Notes under the pieces: generated by a model
Databases searched by the model: none
What the model was told of the DNA's origin: nothing
What the model saw: the letters and a program-made list of their open reading frames with translations, nothing else
Source: Spirochaetaceae bacterium
GTDB taxonomy: Bacteria; Spirochaetota; Spirochaetia; SZUA-6; Bin103
Reading direction: 5' to 3'
Assembly: GCA_028820215.1 (NCBI GenBank)
Contig: JAPPKD010000345.1
Location: forward strand, 1 to 7,740
DNA: 7,740 bases
Made by a program: the position numbers and the translations under genes
Shown: positions 5,464 to 7,740 of the stretch, piece after piece
How the letters are laid out: each line of letters starts with the position of its first letter
Position numbering within the stretch: position 1 is the stretch's first letter

Positions 5464-7197
5464 ATGAGTACCCATCTGTTGTCGGACGCCGCGATCCGTC
5501 AGTTCATCGTGGACGGCTACGTGCAGGTGCAGACCGAGCTACCCGAGTCGGTGCACCACGCCATCTTCGAGAAGACCGACGCCATCTTCTCCAAGATCCG
5601 CAGCCCGGAGGTGGAGTGGGCGTACAATCCCCTCAACAACGTGCTGCCGGTGGTGCCGGAACTGCAACAGATCATGGATGCGCCACAGGTGCGCGGCGCG
5701 CTCACCAGCCTGCTGGGGCGCAACTACGTGATGCTGCCGCACCGCCACTGCCATCCCAACTTCGCCAGGCCGGAGTCCTCGGTCGCGGACGGACGCAGGC
5801 TGATCATGGGCATTCACAAGGACGGCCACGCCGGCGGCCAGAAGCCGCGCCACCGGGTGCCGCGCTGGGCGATCCTGTTCTACTACCCGCAGGAGTGCCC
5901 GGACGAGCAGGGCCCGACGGTGATCGTGCCGCGTTCCCACTACCAGCACAACCTGGCCCGGCAGGGCGACGCCGACCCCAACCTGACCCTGACGGCGCGC
6001 GGCGACGGCACGTACGGACTGCCCGAGCATTACATCCACCGCACCATGCTGCCGCTGGCCAGCGGTCTCGGCGCGGTGTCGATCATGCACTTCGACGTCG
6101 GCCACTCGGTGATCGAGAACCTCGCCCGGCAGCACCGCTACGGGCAGAAGTTCGTGTTCATGCGCACCGAGGAGCCGGAGGCGGCCACCTGGGACAATCG
6201 GGCGGAGGATTGGGAACAGCCGGACGTGGCGGCTATTCCGGACCACGAGATTCTGTGGACCTACATCTGGAACTGGATGCGCGGCGGCGATGATCGTTTC
6301 CGGCGCGGCGCGGGCGTCCGGCTGCAGCGCCGCGGCGCCGCCGAGCTGATCCGCTTGCTGGAGGCGCCCGAGCCGGAGCAGCGGCTGCAGGCGGCCAACG
6401 AGCTGGGGTTCCTGCGCGCGGCGGCGGCCGACACGGAGGGTACCGTCGCGGCGCTGGTGCGGGCGCTGCGCGACGAGTTCGAGCCGGTCCGGCTGAACGC
6501 CGCCTACGCGCTCGGCGCCATCGGCACTCCCGCCCAGGCACCGCTTCTGGAACTGCTTGCTTCGGACGCCGCGTTCTACGACTTCGACCCCGTGACGCAC
6601 GTATCGATTGCGGCCCATGCCCTCGGCGCCATGGGTGGCGCGGCCGTAGAGGCGCTTGCCGAGCGACTGACGGCGGACGGCGAGCATACCCGCTCCTGGG
6701 CCGCCTACGCGCTCGGCGAGATTGGCCGGCCGGCGGTCGGCGCCCTGCCGCAACTGCTCGCAGCGACGAGCGACGAGTCTGCCAACGTACGCCGGCATGC
6801 GCTATCGGCGGCCGGCATCATTGCAACGCCCGCCGACGGGATAGAGGAGGCTCTGCTCGGACGGCTGGCAAGCGAGCCGGAAAGCGAACTGCGCCAGTAC
6901 GTGCTGCAGGCGATGTTCCGCACCGGTCCGACCAGCAGCGCGGGCATTCCAGCGTTGGCGGACGCACTGGCCGATGACGATGGCTACGTAGCCGCCTACG
7001 CCGCCGAGCAGTTGTTCCGCACCGGTACGCAGGAGGCGTTTGCGGCACTGGTGCCCTACCTGCGCGGTCAGCGCTGGTTCCCGCACGAGCCGATCACCGA
7101 GCAGCGCATCATCGAGCGCCGCGAACGGCAGCGCACCGCCCGGCTCGCCAAGCGCCGGAAAGCACCGGAGCTGTCGGTATCCGTAGGCGGTGGCTGA
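5464..7197 (+). CDS. PhyH-type dioxygenase fused to C-terminal HEAT-like repeats
   Basis: This 577-residue two-part protein has a PhyH dioxygenase at about residues 1-275. It opens with LLSDAAIRQFIVDGYVQV and carries iron ligands H118 and D120 in GIHKDGHAG, the GPTVIVPRSHY turn (150-160), distal H214 in FDVGHSV and candidate 2-oxoglutarate R225, eleven residues on. From about 288 to 535 it is all-helical with about seven HEAT/PBS-lyase-like repeats of 29-37 residues, recognisable by recurring phrases such as LNAAYALGAIG, SIAAHALGAMG and SWAAYALGEIG. A basic tail rich in Arg/Lys follows (about 545-566). Most PhyH enzymes are 250-370 residues and lack this solenoid, which is generally a protein-interaction surface. 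The reading frame is continuous across the junction with no hint of a sequencing join. ATG at 5464 is chosen for its family-like N-terminus; upstream in-frame codons encode Arg/Pro-rich noise. Probably works with the preceding SDR; target unknown. Confidence 0.9.
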   Translation: MSTHLLSDAAIRQFIVDGYVQVQTELPESVHHAIFEKTDAIFSKIRSPEVEWAYNPLNNVLPVVPELQQIMDAPQVRGALTSLLGRNYVMLPHRHCHPNFARPESSVADGRRLIMGIHKDGHAGGQKPRHRVPRWAILFYYPQECPDEQGPTVIVPRSHYQHNLARQGDADPNLTLTARGDGTYGLPEHYIHRTMLPLASGLGAVSIMHFDVGHSVIENLARQHRYGQKFVFMRTEEPEAATWDNRAEDWEQPDVAAIPDHEILWTYIWNWMRGGDDRFRRGAGVRLQRRGAAELIRLLEAPEPEQRLQAANELGFLRAAAADTEGTVAALVRALRDEFEPVRLNAAYALGAIGTPAQAPLLELLASDAAFYDFDPVTHVSIAAHALGAMGGAAVEALAERLTADGEHTRSWAAYALGEIGRPAVGALPQLLAATSDESANVRRHALSAAGIIATPADGIEEALLGRLASEPESELRQYVLQAMFRTGPTSSAGIPALADALADDDGYVAAYAAEQLFRTGTQEAFAALVPYLRGQRWFPHEPITEQRIIERRERQRTARLAKRRKAPELSVSVGGG

Positions 7198-7228
7198 CGC
7201 ACGCCTGTTGGCGCCGCCGGGCGTGCGT
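7197..7228 (+). terminator. Strong hairpin overlapping the stop of the PhyH-HEAT gene
   Basis: ACGCACGCC (7197-7205) and GGCGTGCGT (7220-7228) form a perfect 9-bp stem that starts on the last base of the TGA stop codon, with a 14-nt loop that itself contains GGCGCC. Wobble pairs could extend it. There is no T tract, so it is either a U-less terminator or an mRNA 3'-end stabiliser. Confidence 0.5.
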
Positions 7229-7487
7229 TGGATGACGGCGGGTCGAAGCGTTCGGCGAGTCAGGATGGCACAGCCCGGCGGGGCGGCCGCGCTGCACCTT
7301 GCCCCGCTTGGGTGACGGCTCGCATCCGACCGCGGCACTCGACCGGCGCGTTCATGCCGGCCACGGGGTCGGCTGCGGCGGTAACGGTGTGCCGCGTCCA
7401 TCGGCTCCTGGCCGTCGCTGACGGTGCAGGTCGCGGGTGACGAATCACGTCATGAATAGCAGTCGTCGGACTGCCAAGGACTGCTGA
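7229..7487 (+). other. Non-coding spacer upstream of proS with a GC-rich inverted repeat
   Basis: I see no gene here; a 70-codon open frame from 7228 is Arg/Ala/Gly-rich with no start signal and is not believed. GCGGGGC (7278-7284) pairs with GCCCCGC (7301-7307), extended by CCC (7274-7276) with GGG (7310-7312), giving about 10 bp with a wobble and a bulge. Further on, TGACG (7438-7442) and CGTCA (7448-7452) form an operator-like inverted repeat with a 5-bp spacer. No T-box consensus was found, although T-boxes control proS in some Gram-positive bacteria. Confidence 0.35.
7458..7485 (+). promoter_or_regulatory. proS ribosome binding site flanked by alternative stems
   Basis: AAGGA (7476-7480) lies 7 nt before the proS ATG and is the best ribosome binding site in the window. 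AGCAGTC (7458-7464) can pair either with GACTGC (7469-7474; 6 bp, GTCG loop), leaving AAGGA free, or with GACTGCT (7479-7485; 7 bp), which covers the end of AAGGA and the spacer. The two partners are copies of the direct repeat GGACTGC (7468-7474, 7478-7484). Confidence 0.4.
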
Positions 7488-7740
7488 ATGCAGAGCACGG
7501 AACGAGTCGGGCAGCGGGTATCGAACCTGTTCGGGAGCACGTTGCGCCACACCCCCGCCGAGGCGGACCTTGCGTCGCACGCCCTGCTGCTGCGCGCCGG
7601 CTACGTGCGCCAGTTGGCGGCGGGCATCTTCTCGCTGCTGCCGCTCGGCTGGCGGGCGCTGCGCAAGATCGAGCGGATCCTGCGCGAGGAGATGGACCGC
7701 ATCGGCGGCCAGGAGCTGTCGCTGCCGGTGGTGCACCCGG
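7488..7740 (+). CDS. proS: Prolyl-tRNA synthetase, N-terminal part (runs off the right edge)
   Basis: The first 84 residues and one extra base of a class II aminoacyl-tRNA synthetase that charges tRNA-Pro with proline in the cytoplasm. The sequence fits the long bacterial-type Pro[22 protein letters not shown] (14-33), [20 protein letters not shown] (33-52) and the class II motif 1 region [20 protein letters not shown] (53-72) followed by [12 protein letters not shown]. The bacterial-type enzyme normally has about 560-600 residues with an editing domain between motifs 2 and 3, all beyond this window. ATG 7488 is supported by AAGGA 7 nt upstream and by the family N-terminus. It is set off from the preceding gene by a 290-bp spacer with a strong hairpin, so it is probably transcribed on its own. 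Confidence 0.95.
   Translation, partial: MQSTERVGQRVSNLFGSTLRHTPAEADLASHALLLRAGYVRQLAAGIFSLLPLGWRALRKIERILREEMDRIGGQELSLPVVHP

Noticed and set aside
4437..5465. Long upstream extension of the pentapeptide frame to a 543-codon protein
   Set aside because: The added part lies antisense to the SDR and is His/Arg/Ala-rich; the signal peptide at ATG 4436 marks the true start.
5464..7197. HEAT half as a deoxyhypusine-hydroxylase-like metal enzyme
   Set aside because: That family needs several HE motifs within its HEAT repeats; only one HE (near residue 541) is present, outside the repeats.
7228..7440. 70-codon open frame in the spacer before proS
   Set aside because: No ribosome binding site, low-complexity Arg/Ala/Gly composition, and overlap with the terminator-like hairpin.
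7300..7487. T-box riboswitch controlling proS
   Set aside because: No match to the conserved T-box core; GGTGTGCCGCG near 7387 is only a superficial resemblance and lacks the required UGGN context.
1..7740. Mobile elements, CRISPR arrays, tRNA or rRNA genes
   Set aside because: I looked for transposase motifs, terminal inverted repeats, spaced direct repeats and tRNA-like GTTCGAATC blocks on both strands and found none.

Overview
The window is GC-rich (roughly two-thirds G+C by eye), densely coding bacterial DNA with strongly GC-biased third codon positions. Because of that bias, long spurious open frames run opposite or across almost every real gene. The only housekeeping gene is the 5' end of a bacterial-type prolyl-tRNA synthetase (proS) at the right edge, which fixes the domain as Bacteria. 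Nothing here places the phylum with confidence. Several PhyH-family dioxygenases, an SDR and pentapeptide-repeat and HEAT-repeat proteins packed together would suit a large-genome environmental or host-associated (for example sponge-associated) bacterium, but that is inference.

Layout from left to right. A minus-strand pair comes first: a short N-terminal fragment running off the left edge (1-106) and, 10 nt upstream of it, a PhyH-type Fe(II)/2-oxoglutarate dioxygenase (117-1223). A divergent 230-bp region with a candidate promoter and a GC-rich hairpin separates this pair from a plus-strand ABC/AAA_21-type ATPase (1454-2887). A second, unrelated-looking PhyH dioxygenase follows (2985-3746, plus). 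Convergent to it is a minus-strand gene for an exported protein made of 30 uninterrupted pentapeptide repeats (3834-4436). Divergent from that is an SDR oxidoreductase (4632-5369), followed 94 nt later by a third PhyH dioxygenase fused to about seven HEAT-like repeats (5464-7197). A 290-bp spacer with several hairpins precedes proS (7488 to the edge).

Functionally, the window is dominated by three divergent PhyH dioxygenases, each keeping the HxD...H iron triad and a downstream Arg for 2-oxoglutarate. The SDR plus PhyH-HEAT pair could perform sequential hydroxylation and alcohol/ketone chemistry on a small molecule, but the substrate cannot be read from sequence. The ATPase has no recognisable effector partner beside it. 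No mobile element, CRISPR array, tRNA or rRNA was seen. The most unusual items are the PhyH-HEAT fusion, the cysteine-capped secreted pentapeptide helix, and two alternative stems around the proS ribosome binding site.
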